DNA of 64,000 nt, from the NCBI GenBank assembly GCA_035551355.1, contig DASZNF010000021.1:96029-160028 (forward strand), in the 5' to 3' direction. The translations under genes were made by a program, and so were the position numbers. The number at the start of each line of letters is the position of its first letter. The first letter of the stretch is position 1. The notes beneath the pieces are model-generated. The model saw only the letters and a list, made by a program, of their open reading frames with translations, did no database searches and was not told the DNA's origin. This DNA is from DATATV01 sp035551355. GTDB taxonomy: Bacteria > Actinomycetota > Actinomycetes > Mycobacteriales > Pseudonocardiaceae. This document shows positions 1-8,503 of this stretch, in pieces.

Positions 1-751
1 GTCCGATGACCACCGCGGCGCGCAGTCGGGCGAACTCGTCCGTTGCCCTGGTGGCGATCTGGTCGCGCGGCCGTGACAGGTTCACCCGGCAGCACGTCCC
101 GGATCGTGGTCGGCGTGCGGGTGAGCGCGGCGATCCGGCCGTCGAGGCGGATCGCCTGGTCGATGTCGAGCGTGACGAAGGCGACAGTCATGTCCCGCTC
201 CTCCCACCGCCACAGCGCCAGATCCGCCAGCTCCACCCGGTCTGCGCGTCGACCGAGGCGAACGGTTCGTCCATTAGCAACACTCGCGGATGGTAGGCAA
301 GCGCGCGGGCGATTGCGACTCGTTGGCGCATATCGCCAGACAACTGCCAGGGGCGCGTGCGCAAATGCTTGCTCAGTCCGGCCGACTCCAGCGCTTCGGC
401 CGTTCGTCGTAGCGCGTCTCGTTTGGTGATCGGCCGGTAACGCAGTGGCAGCCGGACGTTCTCCTCGATGCCCAGCCAGGGCAACAACACCCGGACGATC
501 ACACCGAGTGTGTCCGGTGGGCCACGCACCGCGTCGCCGATCACCCGGACGGTGCCCGAGCCGAAGGGCAGGAGTCCGGCCAGGCACCGCAACATCGTTG
601 TCTTGCCGCAACCGGATGGCCTCACGATCGAGACCAGTCAGCCGTCGAACTCCCGCAGCGAGATGTCGTCCAGGACCAGTTCGCGGCCGTAGCTCCTGCG
701 CGGCCGGTCCACATCCAGGATCGGCGAGCGCGGGCAGTCCACTTCGGTCAC
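1..751 (-). pseudogene. decayed ABC transporter ATP-binding protein, nitrate/sulfonate type
   Basis: Read on the minus strand from a GTG at 751, the sequence encodes the start of an SsuB/TauB-like ATPase, but the frame is broken. A TGA falls directly before the Walker A loop, after the residues REFDG. The loop itself reads RPSGCGKTT, where the family has GPSGCGKTT. The signature region (QLSGDMRQRVAIARAL) and Walker B (VLLMDEPFASVDAQT) are still clear. Just after Walker B, near base 235, a one-base shift is needed to continue into the D- and H-loop region (TLDIDQAIRLDGRI). A second shift near base 85 restores the usual C-terminal pattern RPRDQIATRATDEFARLR. With one stop and two shifts this is a dead gene rather than a sequencing slip. 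It continues beyond the left edge. The family energises uptake of nitrate, taurine or alkanesulfonates. Confidence 0.8.
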
Positions 752-825
752 CCAGTCGCTGCTTCGATTGCGTCAGTGATGTATGTACTCACCGAATTTC
801 TTGTCCAGTCACTGACCGGCGAGGG

Positions 826-1119
826 CTACCAGCGCGTGACCGCCGCCCGCACACTGCTCCAGCTGTGCGGCTGGGCGGTGGGTAGCAGGATGGGCCACCC
901 GGCCGAGGCCGCGTTCGCCATGCCCAGGCGCTTCTGCCACCGCGCGGGGACGGCGTCGGTGATCACGTTGCCGGACAACCAGTCCATCCGGAACGACACA
1001 AAAGCCTCTTGCAGCGGCGGGAAATACGGCGATTGCGGACCCGCACAGCCCAGCCACCGCGCGGCCGGCGCCGCCGCGGTGACCATCAGCGGCAGCAGGA
1101 TCGACCACATCCTCCTCAT
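826..1119 (-). pseudogene. ABC transporter permease remnant (SsuC-like N-terminus)
   Basis: About the first 55 residues resemble the start of a nitrate/sulfonate-type ABC permease: one hydrophobic segment, then a motif like SPYFPPLQEAFVSFRMDWL, which is typical of the periplasmic loop after the first helix. After VITDAVPA the resemblance is lost and no further membrane helices follow, whereas an intact permease has about 250 residues. It lies upstream of the broken ATPase on the same strand, as in a transporter operon. The start codon overlaps the stop of another short unrecognised frame (1119-1176, ending GDHFAVR), perhaps the tail of a further lost transporter gene. The whole left edge therefore looks like a decayed uptake operon. 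Confidence 0.6.
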
Positions 1120-1200
1120 CGGACCGCGAAGTGGTCGCCGCGCACCACCGGCTGAGCCGCGCGGCGGAAGATCATGACCGCGGGGGCCTGATTCCGTCGA

Positions 1201-2412
1201 TCACCGCTGGCGCGCGGAGCGATGCACCTCTTCCAGGGCGTCCAGCACCACGGTGCGCTGATGCCAGTCCAGCCAGGCGCCGGTCTGCGCCGCCATCCGC
1301 GCCAAAACGTCGCTCAGCGACGGATCGGGCGACTCGACGCGCTCGGCGTGGTGAGTGGTGACCACCCCTGCGACCCGATCGGCCGGGCCGAGCAACGGAA
1401 GGCTGCGCAGCATGCGGATGCCACCGGCCAGCAGCATCGCCCGCACCAGGGAACCGTCGAACGCCGGGTCGTCGGTCACGTCCACGGCGACCCGCTCGCG
1501 CCGGTGCAGGGCCTGCGCGGGCGCGGTCCCGGCGTAGTCGGCGGTGTCGACCAGCTCCACCAGTTCCTGGCTCAGCCCGCGGTGGCGCTCCAGCCGCAGC
1601 TGACCGTCCCGCACGTCGGGCACCTGCAGATCGGCCAGGCCGGTGCCACTGCGCCTGGCCATCTCAGCCACCACCGCGTCCAGCACCGCACTGCGATTGC
1701 CGGCGCGCGCCACCTCGTCGGGAACGAACGGCAGCTCGGGCGCCGGTAGGTGGCGTCGCCCGGGAAACCAGGACTCGCCGCTGGGCCGGCGGGGCGCGGG
1801 CGCGGCCAGCACGGCCGCGGCGACTCGGTTCAGGCGCAGGTTGTACCGCTGCGAACTGGTCCGCAGCACGTCGAAGGCCGCGGTGTCATCGCCGATCGAG
1901 TAGCGCTCCTGCAACACGCCGATGGCCCGGGCCACGGTCGGCAGGGTGCGCAGCTGGCGGCGCAGCCGGAACGTCTCGCCCCGGTGCAGCGGCAACCGCC
2001 GCACCCCGTCGTCCACCCGATCCGGGTTCGGCCCGGTGGGCGCGCCGGCCTCGATGGCCCGCAACGCGTCGGCCACGCTGTCGTAGACGTCCAGCACGTC
2101 CCCGGCGTGGGCCAACCAGAGATTGCGCCGCACCGCATCCGTGCCGGCCACGACCAGCAGCCGACCGCCCAACCGGGCCAGCCGCTCGGCGTGCGCGATC
2201 AGCAACCCGATGGCGGCGCCCGAGAACACGTCGACCTCGCTCACATCGAGCACCAGCCGTCCGGCTGATTCCCGCAGCACCGCGTCCAGCTTCTGGCACC
2301 CGGTCAGATCAATCTCGCCGGTCAACCGCAGCAGGGCACAGCCATTGGACCGCCGGTCGCCGCCGGCGGCGGGTGTCGCGGAGGAAGACGAAACGTCAAC
2401 GGCGTCAGACAC
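1201..2412 (-). CDS. STAS-ANTAR-GAF regulatory fusion protein
   Basis: Predicted 403-residue cytoplasmic regulator with three modules. Residues about 20-125 form a STAS domain (LRLTGEIDLTGC, then DVSEVDVFSGAAIGLL, where the serine sits at the phospho-site position of anti-anti-sigma factors). Residues about 150-205 match an ANTAR RNA-binding domain (RTLPTVARAIGVLQERYSI and a following helical part). Residues about 240-390 look like a GAF sensor domain. ANTAR proteins bind paired hairpins in nascent RNA and prevent termination; STAS proteins bind anti-sigma kinases. Having both in one chain suggests a link between partner switching and antitermination (inference). I chose the GTG at 2412 because GGGGAG lies 8 bases before it; an in-frame start further upstream lacks such a site. 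A SigF-like promoter candidate lies about 100 bases upstream. Confidence 0.8.
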   Translation of the reverse strand: MSDAVDVSSSSATPAAGGDRRSNGCALLRLTGEIDLTGCQKLDAVLRESAGRLVLDVSEVDVFSGAAIGLLIAHAERLARLGGRLLVVAGTDAVRRNLWLAHAGDVLDVYDSVADALRAIEAGAPTGPNPDRVDDGVRRLPLHRGETFRLRRQLRTLPTVARAIGVLQERYSIGDDTAAFDVLRTSSQRYNLRLNRVAAAVLAAPAPRRPSGESWFPGRRHLPAPELPFVPDEVARAGNRSAVLDAVVAEMARRSGTGLADLQVPDVRDGQLRLERHRGLSQELVELVDTADYAGTAPAQALHRRERVAVDVTDDPAFDGSLVRAMLLAGGIRMLRSLPLLGPADRVAGVVTTHHAERVESPDPSLSDVLARMAAQTGAWLDWHQRTVVLDALEEVHRSARQR

Positions 2413-2512
2413 GATTCTGCCTCCCCACATCACTGGATCCCCGGCCCGGACGGGTCGTCCTGTCGAGCTCACCCGGCCTGAGCCCAGGAGCGGACATCAA
2501 CACGTCCGTCAC

Positions 2513-2538
2513 GTACCCCCGGCGACGCCCGCATACAC
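2513..2538 (-). promoter_or_regulatory. candidate SigB/SigF-type promoter, STAS-ANTAR-GAF gene
   Basis: Minus strand GTGT, 16 bases, GGGTAC, about 100 bases before the GTG start at 2412. Both boxes differ by one base from the GTTT/GGGTAT pattern repeated in this window, so this is one of the weaker sites. Confidence 0.45.
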
Positions 2539-2556
2539 ACACCATCCGCGAATCGG

Positions 2557-2582
2557 GTTTGTGCTGACCAGGTGCCGGGTAA
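2557..2582 (+). promoter_or_regulatory. orphan SigB/SigF-type promoter-like site
   Basis: Plus strand GTTT, 16 bases, GGGTAA. It points right, toward the 3' end of the oppositely oriented SDR gene, with no convincing plus-strand gene downstream. About 25 codons starting near 2590 (ctg acc gaa cag onward) are strongly G/C-ending, so a small or decayed gene is possible; otherwise it could drive an antisense or small RNA. Confidence 0.4.
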
Positions 2583-2720
2583 CGACACGCCGAGGTCCTG
2601 ACCGAACAGACCGTCATCGCCGCCGGCTCCGTCAATCACCCGCCCGGGTGGGTCCGGGCCGGGCGGGTATCTGGTCCGGACCTGACGGTTTTCGCGAGTG
2701 CGGCCGGTGCCGGGCCGACT

Positions 2721-2757
2721 CGGATCGGCCCGCCGGCAATGCGGGCGGGCCGATCCG
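2721..2757 (-). terminator. hairpin terminator after the SDR gene
   Basis: Perfect 14-bp inverted repeat (2721-2734 with 2744-2757; arm begins CGGATCGGCC) with a 9-base loop, 19 bases beyond the stop of the SDR gene at 2776. No clear T-run follows, as is usual for GC-rich actinobacteria. Confidence 0.7.
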
Positions 2758-2775
2758 GGCGCGTGGCTGGTGGTT

Positions 2776-3615
2776 TCAGAGGATCGGTTTTCCCCCGGTC
2801 ACCGCGATCCGGGCGCCGGAGGTGTAGCTGGACTCGTCGGAGGCCAGGTGGACGTAGGCCGGGGCGACCTCGGCCGGTTGTCCCGGGCGGCCCAGCGGCA
2901 CCTGGCCGCCGAACTGCGCCACCTTGTCGGGCGGCATGGTGGACGGGATCAGCGGGGTCCAGATCGGGCCGGGGGCGACGCTGTTGGCGCGGATGCCCCG
3001 GTCTCCGACCAGCTGGGCCAACCCGGCCATGAAGTTCGCGACCCCGGCCTTGGTCACGTCGTAGGGCAACAGGGTCGGGGTGGGCATGTCCGAGTTCACC
3101 GAGGTGGTGCCGATGATCGACGCGCCCGCGGACATGTGCGGCAGCGCGGCCTTGCACAGGTGGAACATCGCGCTGAGGTTGGTGGCCATGGTGTGGTCCC
3201 AGTCCTCGTCCGGCACGTCCTCCAGCCTGTCGTAGGTCATCTGGAAGGCCGCGTTGCTGACCAGCACGTCGATCCGGCCGAACTCCTCGACCGCGCGGGC
3301 GATCACGGCCCGGCACTGCCCGGGTTCGACCAGGTCACCGGCCATCAGCACGGCCTTGCGGCCGGCCTCGGTGACCCAGTTCGCCGTGTCCTGCGCGTCA
3401 TCGTGCTCGTCGAGATAGGAGATCAGCACATCGGCGCCCTCCCGGGCGAAGGCGATCGCGACCGCCTTGCCGATACCACTGTCCCCGCCGGTGATCACCG
3501 CGACCTTGCCGGTCAGCCGTCCGGAGCCGCGATAGCTTTGCTCGCCGTGGTCGGGCTTCGGCGTCATCTCCCCGGTGACGCCCGGTGGGCGCTGCTGCTG
3601 CTCAGGTTGCGACAT
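2776..3615 (-). CDS. short-chain dehydrogenase/reductase, stress-type (YghA/YhdF-like)
   Basis: 279-residue NAD(P)-dependent SDR. The cofactor loop TGGDSGIG is at residues 42-49, and the catalytic Tyr185/Lys189 pair sits in YDVTKAG. The proline- and glutamine-rich N-terminal tail of about 30 residues, followed by LTGKVAVITGG, is typical of the general-stress SDRs related to E. coli YghA and Bacillus YhdF, whose substrates are small aldehydes, alcohols or sugars. The start ATG has GGAAGG 6 bases upstream. It lies 19 bases after a VOC-family gene and is probably cotranscribed with it from a SigF-like site upstream of that gene. A strong hairpin follows the stop. Substrate cannot be read from the sequence. 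Confidence 0.85.
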   Translation of the reverse strand: MSQPEQQQRPPGVTGEMTPKPDHGEQSYRGSGRLTGKVAVITGGDSGIGKAVAIAFAREGADVLISYLDEHDDAQDTANWVTEAGRKAVLMAGDLVEPGQCRAVIARAVEEFGRIDVLVSNAAFQMTYDRLEDVPDEDWDHTMATNLSAMFHLCKAALPHMSAGASIIGTTSVNSDMPTPTLLPYDVTKAGVANFMAGLAQLVGDRGIRANSVAPGPIWTPLIPSTMPPDKVAQFGGQVPLGRPGQPAEVAPAYVHLASDESSYTSGARIAVTGGKPIL

Positions 3616-3634
3616 GTCGTCCTTCCGAGTGTGG

Positions 3635-4003
3635 TCAGTTCAGCCAGACGAGGCAGAACGGGTGGCCCGCCGGGTCGGCGAACACCCGGAACCCGCCCTC
3701 GGCGTTCTCGGCCTGGCCGTCCAGCCGGGTGGCGCCGATCGCCAGCGCGGCGCGCTCGGCCGCATCCGGGTCATCGACCTGGATGTCCAGGTGGAGTTGC
3801 TGGGAACCGGCCGGATCGGGGAACCGGGGCGGCCGGTACTCCGGCGCGCGCTGGAAACTCAGCCGCCGGCCGCGGTCGTCCTGGACGGTCACCCAGTTCG
3901 GCTTGTCCTGCACCACCGACCCGCCGATCAGTTCGGCGTAGAACCGCGCCAGTTCCGCAGGCTCCGGGCAGTCCAGCACGGTGGCGCGCAGTTGTCCGAT
4001 CAT
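3635..4003 (-). CDS. VOC-family glyoxalase-like protein
   Basis: 122-residue single-chain member of the glyoxalase/bleomycin-resistance/dioxygenase fold. It begins with LRATVLDCPEPAELARFYAEL, typical of the small actinobacterial VOC subfamily, and ends with DPAGHPFCLVWL, the usual C-terminal strand pair. Such proteins bind a metal or a small ligand in a paired beta-alpha-beta-beta-beta cup; function is not predictable from the sequence alone. I use the ATG at 4003; an upstream in-frame TTG at 4036 would overlap the promoter candidate. First gene of a two-gene unit with the SDR downstream. Confidence 0.75.
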   Translation of the reverse strand: MIGQLRATVLDCPEPAELARFYAELIGGSVVQDKPNWVTVQDDRGRRLSFQRAPEYRPPRFPDPAGSQQLHLDIQVDDPDAAERAALAIGATRLDGQAENAEGGFRVFADPAGHPFCLVWLN

Positions 4004-4013
4004 GTCGGGAGTA

Positions 4014-4038
4014 ATGCCCGGTGACACCGAGGCCAAAC
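4014..4038 (-). promoter_or_regulatory. candidate SigB/SigF-type promoter, VOC-SDR unit
   Basis: Minus strand GTTT, 15 bases, GGGCAT. One mismatch to GGGTAT. The -10 ends about 10 bases before the ATG at 4003, the same very short distance seen at several other sites in this window. Confidence 0.5.
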
Positions 4039-4092
4039 ACCGAGAACTCCGATTTCGGGAATTCCGCGCGTTGATTCATTGCACTGGGCAAT

Positions 4093-4117
4093 GTTTGGTC
4101 CGCCGCGCACCGGGTAG
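4093..4117 (+). promoter_or_regulatory. SigB/SigF-type promoter, FAD/Fe-S dehydrogenase
   Basis: Plus strand GTTT, exactly 15 bases, GGGTAG, 37 bases before the ATG at 4155. It is divergent from the VOC-SDR promoter, so one 150-base gap holds two sites. Confidence 0.75.
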
Positions 4118-4154
4118 CAGAAACACGGAAGAACGTGTCGGACAGGGAGGGCAC

Positions 4155-7100
4155 ATGACCACCACCCAGCGGTCAACCGGGACGTCGCATATGGACGATC
4201 TCCACCGCGCACTGGCCGACCGCGTGGACGGCGAGGTGCGGTTCGACGCCGGTACCCGCGGCGCCTACTCCACCGACGCGTCCAACTTCCGGCAGGTGCC
4301 GATCGGCGTGGTCGTCCCGCACACGGTGGAGGCCGGGGCGGAGGCGATCGCGGTGTGCCGGGAGCACGGCGCGCCGGTCGTGTCCCGCGGCGGCGGGACC
4401 AGCCTGGCCGGTCAGTGCACCAACACCGCGGTCATGATCGACTGGGCCAAGTACTGCAACCGGCTGATCTCGGTGGACCCGGAGCGGCGGACCTGCGTGG
4501 TCGAGCCGGGCATCGTGCTGGATGTGCTGAACAGGCAGCTGGAGCAGCGACACGGCCTGCGTTACGGCCCCGAACCGGCCACCCACCCCAACTGCACGCT
4601 CGGCGGGATGATCGGCAACAACTCCTGCGGCGCGACCGCGCAGCGCACCGGCAAGGTGGTGGACAACATCGCCCGGCTGGAGATATTGCTGCACAACGGA
4701 ACCCGGTTCTGGTGCGGCGAGACCAGCGACGAGGAGTACGTCAATATCGAGCGCCACGGCAACGGGAAAGCCACCGTCTACCGGCAGCTGCGCGCGCTGC
4801 GCGACGAGTACACCGACGAGATTCGGGCCCGCTATCCCGACATTCCGCGCCGGGTGTCCGGATACAACCTGGATTCCCTGCTGCCGGAACACAATTTCGA
4901 CGTCGCGGGCCTGCTTGTCGGCAGTGAATCCACGTTGGTCACGGTGTTGCACGCCGAGCTGGAGCTCGTTCCGGTGGTCAAGGCCAATTCGCTGGTGGTG
5001 CTGGGTTTCGAGTCGATCATGACGGCGGCGGACGCGGTGCCCGCCGTGCTGCCGCACGAGCCGATCGCCCTGGAGGGCCTGGACCACCGGCTCATCCGCG
5101 ATCAGCGGATCAAGCGGCTCAACGCCGACGCCCTGGCCCAGCTGCCCCGAGGCAGGGGCTACCTGATGGTCCAGTTCGGCGGCGAGACCCAGCGGGAGGC
5201 GGACGAGCGGGCCCAGAAAATGCTCGACGCGCTGCACGAGTCCGAACACGACGCGGAGGTCGCCTTCCTGGACGACCCGAGCCACGAGCACGAGCTGTGG
5301 CAGGCCCGGGAGGCCGGGCTGGGCGCCACCGCGCACGTGCCGGGCGAACCGGACACCTGGGAGGGCTGGGAGGATTCCGCGGTGCCGCCCGACCGGCTCG
5401 GCGACTACCTGCGCGAACTGGAGAAGCTGTACGAGGAGTTCGGCTACGCCGACGAGGCGGCGCCGTCGCTCTACGGGCACTTCGGCCAGGGCTGCGTGCA
5501 CACCCGCATTCCCTTCCGCCTCACCGATTCCGGCGGCGTGGCCGACTACCGCCGGTTCCTGCGGCGCGCGGCCGATCTGGTGGTGTCCTTCGGCGGTTCG
5601 CTGTCCGGCGAGCACGGCGACGGCCAGTCCCGCGGCGAGTTGTTGCCGCGCATGTTCGGCGACACCATCATGCGTGCGTTCGGCCGGCTCAAGGCGATCT
5701 TCGATCCGGACGATCTGATGAACCCGGGCAAGGTGGTGAAACCGGCCCGCGCGGACGAACACCTGCGGCTGGGCGGTTCCTGGGCGCCGCGGATCGACGA
5801 ACGGGATCTGCACTTCGCTTACCCGGAGGACAAGGGCTCGTTCGTACTGGCCGCCAACCGGTGCGTCGGCGTGGGCCGGTGCCGTCAGCACAGCCACGAC
5901 GGCAACGCCGTGATGTGCCCGTCCTACCAGGCCACCATGGAGGAGGAACACTCCACCCGCGGCCGGGCGCGGCTGTTGTTCGAGATGCTGGGCGGCCATC
6001 CCGATTCGCCGGTCAAGGATGGCTGGCGCTCCACCGAGGTCCGCGACGCGCTGGATTTGTGCCTGTCCTGCAAGGGATGCAAGTCCGACTGCCCGGTGGA
6101 CGTGGACATGGCCACCTACAAGGCCGAGTTCCTGTCCCACCACTACGCCGGCCGGGTACGGCCTCGGTCGCACTACGCGCTGGGCTGGCTGCCGATGGTG
6201 GCCGCGGCGGTGGCCCGCACCCGGCTGGCGCCGGTGCTCAACGCGTTGTCCAGCGCGGCCCCGGTGCGTTGGCTGGCGACCAGGGCCGCCGGGCTGGAGG
6301 ACCGGGAAGTCCCATTGTTCGCCGGGGAAACGTTGCAGCGGTGGTGGATCCGGCGCGGTGGCGGCAAACCCGGCAGGCTCGGCACCGTCCTGCTGTGGCC
6401 GGACACCTTCACCAACCACTTCCACCCGCACATCGGCCGGGCCGCGGTGTCCGTGCTGGAGGACGCGGGCTGGGCCGTGGAGATTCCCACCGAACCGATC
6501 TGCTGCGGACTGACCTGGATCTCCACCGGGCAACTGGACACCGCGAAGCGGATCTTGCGCCGGACCGTGGAGCAGGTGGCCGACCACGTCCGGGCCGGGG
6601 GTCTGGTGCTGGGCCTGGAACCCAGCTGCACCGCGGTGTTCCGGTCCGACGCGCCGGACCTGTTCCCCGACGACGCGGACGTGACCCGGTTGCGCGACCA
6701 CACCGTCACCCTGGCCGAGTTGCTCGACCGACACACTCCGAACTGGCAACCGCCGTCGCTGCAGGGCGTGCGCGCCCTGGCCCAGGTGCACTGCCACCAC
6801 CACGCGGTGCTCGACGACTTCTCCGCCGACCAGGACCTGCTGGCCAAGGCGGGCGCCGAGGTGGACCGGCTGGCTTCGGGATGTTGCGGTCTGGCCGGGA
6901 ACTTCGGGTTCGAAAAAGGGCATCGCGAGGTCAGCGAGGCGTGCGCGGAGCAGGCGCTGCTGCCCGCGCTGCGGTCGGCCGACCCGGATGCCGTCGTGCT
7001 GGCGGACGGTTTCTCCTGTCGCACCCAGATCCACGAACTGGACAGCGGCGGCCGGGAGGCCATCCACCTGGCCGAACTGCTCGACCGGGCACGCCAGGAA

Positions 7101-7253
7101 GTCCCCCGGACGGTGCCCGGCGATCTGCGTCCGGGCGACCGGACCGCGGACCCCGGCGCCAGGGTGCGCGCCCTGGCGCTGGGCGGTGCGGCGCTCGGTG
7201 CGGCCGGCACGGTCGGTGCGCTGGTGGGACTGGCCCGCCGGAACGGCCGGTAG
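4155..7253 (+). CDS. FAD-binding and Fe-S-binding dehydrogenase, YdiJ/GlcD-GlcF fusion type
   Basis: 1032-residue two-part enzyme. The N-terminal half is a PCMH-type FAD domain (VSRGGGTSLAGQ at about 76-87, later GEHGDGQSRGELLP), as in glycolate oxidase GlcD and D-lactate dehydrogenases. The C-terminal half has Fe-S cysteine groups: CVGVGRC...MCPSY near 568-590 and LCLSCKGCKSDCPVD near 635, then two CCG-type motifs (PICCGLTW near 781, SGCCGLAGNFGF near 907). This matches YdiJ, which oxidises D-2-hydroxy acids and passes electrons toward the quinone pool. The last 30 residues are an alanine-rich hydrophobic stretch followed by RRNGR, a possible membrane tether. The ATG at 4155 has GGAGGG before it. 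It has its own SigF-like promoter, suggesting a stress or stationary-phase role. Confidence 0.87.
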   Translation: MTTTQRSTGTSHMDDLHRALADRVDGEVRFDAGTRGAYSTDASNFRQVPIGVVVPHTVEAGAEAIAVCREHGAPVVSRGGGTSLAGQCTNTAVMIDWAKYCNRLISVDPERRTCVVEPGIVLDVLNRQLEQRHGLRYGPEPATHPNCTLGGMIGNNSCGATAQRTGKVVDNIARLEILLHNGTRFWCGETSDEEYVNIERHGNGKATVYRQLRALRDEYTDEIRARYPDIPRRVSGYNLDSLLPEHNFDVAGLLVGSESTLVTVLHAELELVPVVKANSLVVLGFESIMTAADAVPAVLPHEPIALEGLDHRLIRDQRIKRLNADALAQLPRGRGYLMVQFGGETQREADERAQKMLDALHESEHDAEVAFLDDPSHEHELWQAREAGLGATAHVPGEPDTWEGWEDSAVPPDRLGDYLRELEKLYEEFGYADEAAPSLYGHFGQGCVHTRIPFRLTDSGGVADYRRFLRRAADLVVSFGGSLSGEHGDGQSRGELLPRMFGDTIMRAFGRLKAIFDPDDLMNPGKVVKPARADEHLRLGGSWAPRIDERDLHFAYPEDKGSFVLAANRCVGVGRCRQHSHDGNAVMCPSYQATMEEEHSTRGRARLLFEMLGGHPDSPVKDGWRSTEVRDALDLCLSCKGCKSDCPVDVDMATYKAEFLSHHYAGRVRPRSHYALGWLPMVAAAVARTRLAPVLNALSSAAPVRWLATRAAGLEDREVPLFAGETLQRWWIRRGGGKPGRLGTVLLWPDTFTNHFHPHIGRAAVSVLEDAGWAVEIPTEPICCGLTWISTGQLDTAKRILRRTVEQVADHVRAGGLVLGLEPSCTAVFRSDAPDLFPDDADVTRLRDHTVTLAELLDRHTPNWQPPSLQGVRALAQVHCHHHAVLDDFSADQDLLAKAGAEVDRLASGCCGLAGNFGFEKGHREVSEACAEQALLPALRSADPDAVVLADGFSCRTQIHELDSGGREAIHLAELLDRARQEVPRTVPGDLRPGDRTADPGARVRALALGGAALGAAGTVGALVGLARRNGR

Positions 7254-7261
7254 CCCAACGG

Positions 7262-7297
7262 TCAGCGGCGTGGGGTTCCGCTCCCCCGCGCCGCTGA
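7262..7297. terminator. bidirectional hairpin terminator
   Basis: Inverted repeat 7262-7275 with 7284-7297 (TCAGCGGCG.GGGG arms, one G-U pair) and an 8-base loop, between the convergent dehydrogenase and malic enzyme genes. Confidence 0.75.
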
Positions 7298-7325
7298 TAT
7301 CGTTGTGCGCCAACAACTCCGGCGG

Positions 7326-8450
7326 TCAGGAGCCCTTCGCGGCGCGGACCACGGCCTCGGCGACCGCGTCGTGCAGGCCCTCGTCGAACACGCCGGGTAC
7401 GATGTGGTCCGGTCCGAGGTCGTCGGCGGACACCACGTCGGCCAGGGCCTCGGCCGCCGCCCGCTGCGCGTCCAGGCTCAGGGTGCCGGAGCCGGAATCG
7501 ACCAGACCGCGCAGCACACCGGGGAACGCCAGCACATTGTTGATCTGGTTGGGCCGGTCGCTGCGCCCGCTGGCCACCACCGCCGCATGCTCGGCCGCCT
7601 GGTCCAGATCGACCTCGGGGTCCGGGTTGGCCAGTGCGAACACGATCGCGTCCGCGCTCATCCCGGCCAGGTCGTCGCCGTCGAGCAGACCACCCACGCT
7701 GACCCCGAGAAACACCCCGGCGTCGGCCAGCGCGTCGGGAAGCGATTCGTCGACCCGGCGGGGGTTGGTGTTGTCCGCCAACCATTTCTTCTCGCCGGAC
7801 AGGTCGTCGCGGCCGGGGTGCAACGCACCCTTGCTGTCGCACACCACGACGTCGTCCACACCGACATGCCGCAGCAGCCGGGCGATCGCGCTGCCCGCCG
7901 CCCCGGCGCCCGCGATGACCACCCGCTCCCGGGTCAACTCGTGCCCGGTGACCCGGAAGGCGTTGCGCAGCCCGGCCAGCACGACGATCGCGGTGCCGTG
8001 CTGATCGTCGTGGAACACCGGGATGTCCAGCCGCTCGCCGAGCTTGCGGTCCACGTCGAAGCACCGCGGGGCGGCGATGTCCTCCAGGTTGATCGCGGCG
8101 AACCCGGTGCTGGCCGCCGCGATGGCGTCCACGAGTCCGTCGACGTCCCGCGAGTTCACGCACAGCGGCCACGCGTTCAGCCCGGCGAACCGGTGGAACA
8201 GCGCGGCTTTTCCCTCCAGTACCGGCAACGCGGCCAGGGCCCCGACATCGCCGAGCCCGAGCACGGCGGACCCGTCGCTGACCACCGCGACCGCGTCCCG
8301 GCGGGTGGTCAGCTCCCGGGCCTTGGCCGGATCGTCGGCGATGGCCCGGACCGCGTCGGCGACCCCGGGCGTGTAGACCTTCGCCAAGTCCTCGGCGCTG
8401 TCGATGGACGCGGTCCCGGTGGCCTGGATACGGCTTCCGATCTCTGTCAT
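7326..8450 (-). CDS. NAD(P)-dependent malic enzyme, short bacterial type
   Basis: 374 residues, close to the roughly 400 of the short bacterial malic enzymes. It keeps the family pattern: YTPGVADA near the start, DGSAVLGLGDVG, then NLEDIAAPRCF and HDDQHGTAIV for metal and malate binding, a Rossmann loop GAGAAGSAIARLL, and FALANPDPEV plus RPNQINNVLAFPG near the C-terminus. It converts malate to pyruvate and CO2 with reduction of NAD(P). A GGGTAG at 8460-8465 lies about 10 bases before the start, but I see no GTTT at the right distance, so SigF-type control is doubtful here. It converges on the dehydrogenase gene with a shared terminator. Confidence 0.9.
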   Translation of the reverse strand: MTEIGSRIQATGTASIDSAEDLAKVYTPGVADAVRAIADDPAKARELTTRRDAVAVVSDGSAVLGLGDVGALAALPVLEGKAALFHRFAGLNAWPLCVNSRDVDGLVDAIAAASTGFAAINLEDIAAPRCFDVDRKLGERLDIPVFHDDQHGTAIVVLAGLRNAFRVTGHELTRERVVIAGAGAAGSAIARLLRHVGVDDVVVCDSKGALHPGRDDLSGEKKWLADNTNPRRVDESLPDALADAGVFLGVSVGGLLDGDDLAGMSADAIVFALANPDPEVDLDQAAEHAAVVASGRSDRPNQINNVLAFPGVLRGLVDSGSGTLSLDAQRAAAEALADVVSADDLGPDHIVPGVFDEGLHDAVAEAVVRAAKGS

Positions 8451-8503
8451 ACCGTTCGGCTACCCGGAACCGGCCGAATCGATAGGTGCCGAACCGAATG
8501 CGT

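Noticed and set aside
4173..7316. Long antisense open frame across the FAD/Fe-S dehydrogenase gene
   Set aside because: Shadow frame typical of GC-rich DNA; its sequence is low in structure and the sense frame has clear motifs.
8460..8486. SigF-type promoter for the malic enzyme
   Set aside because: GGGTAG is well placed, but no GTTT-like box lies 15-17 bases upstream.
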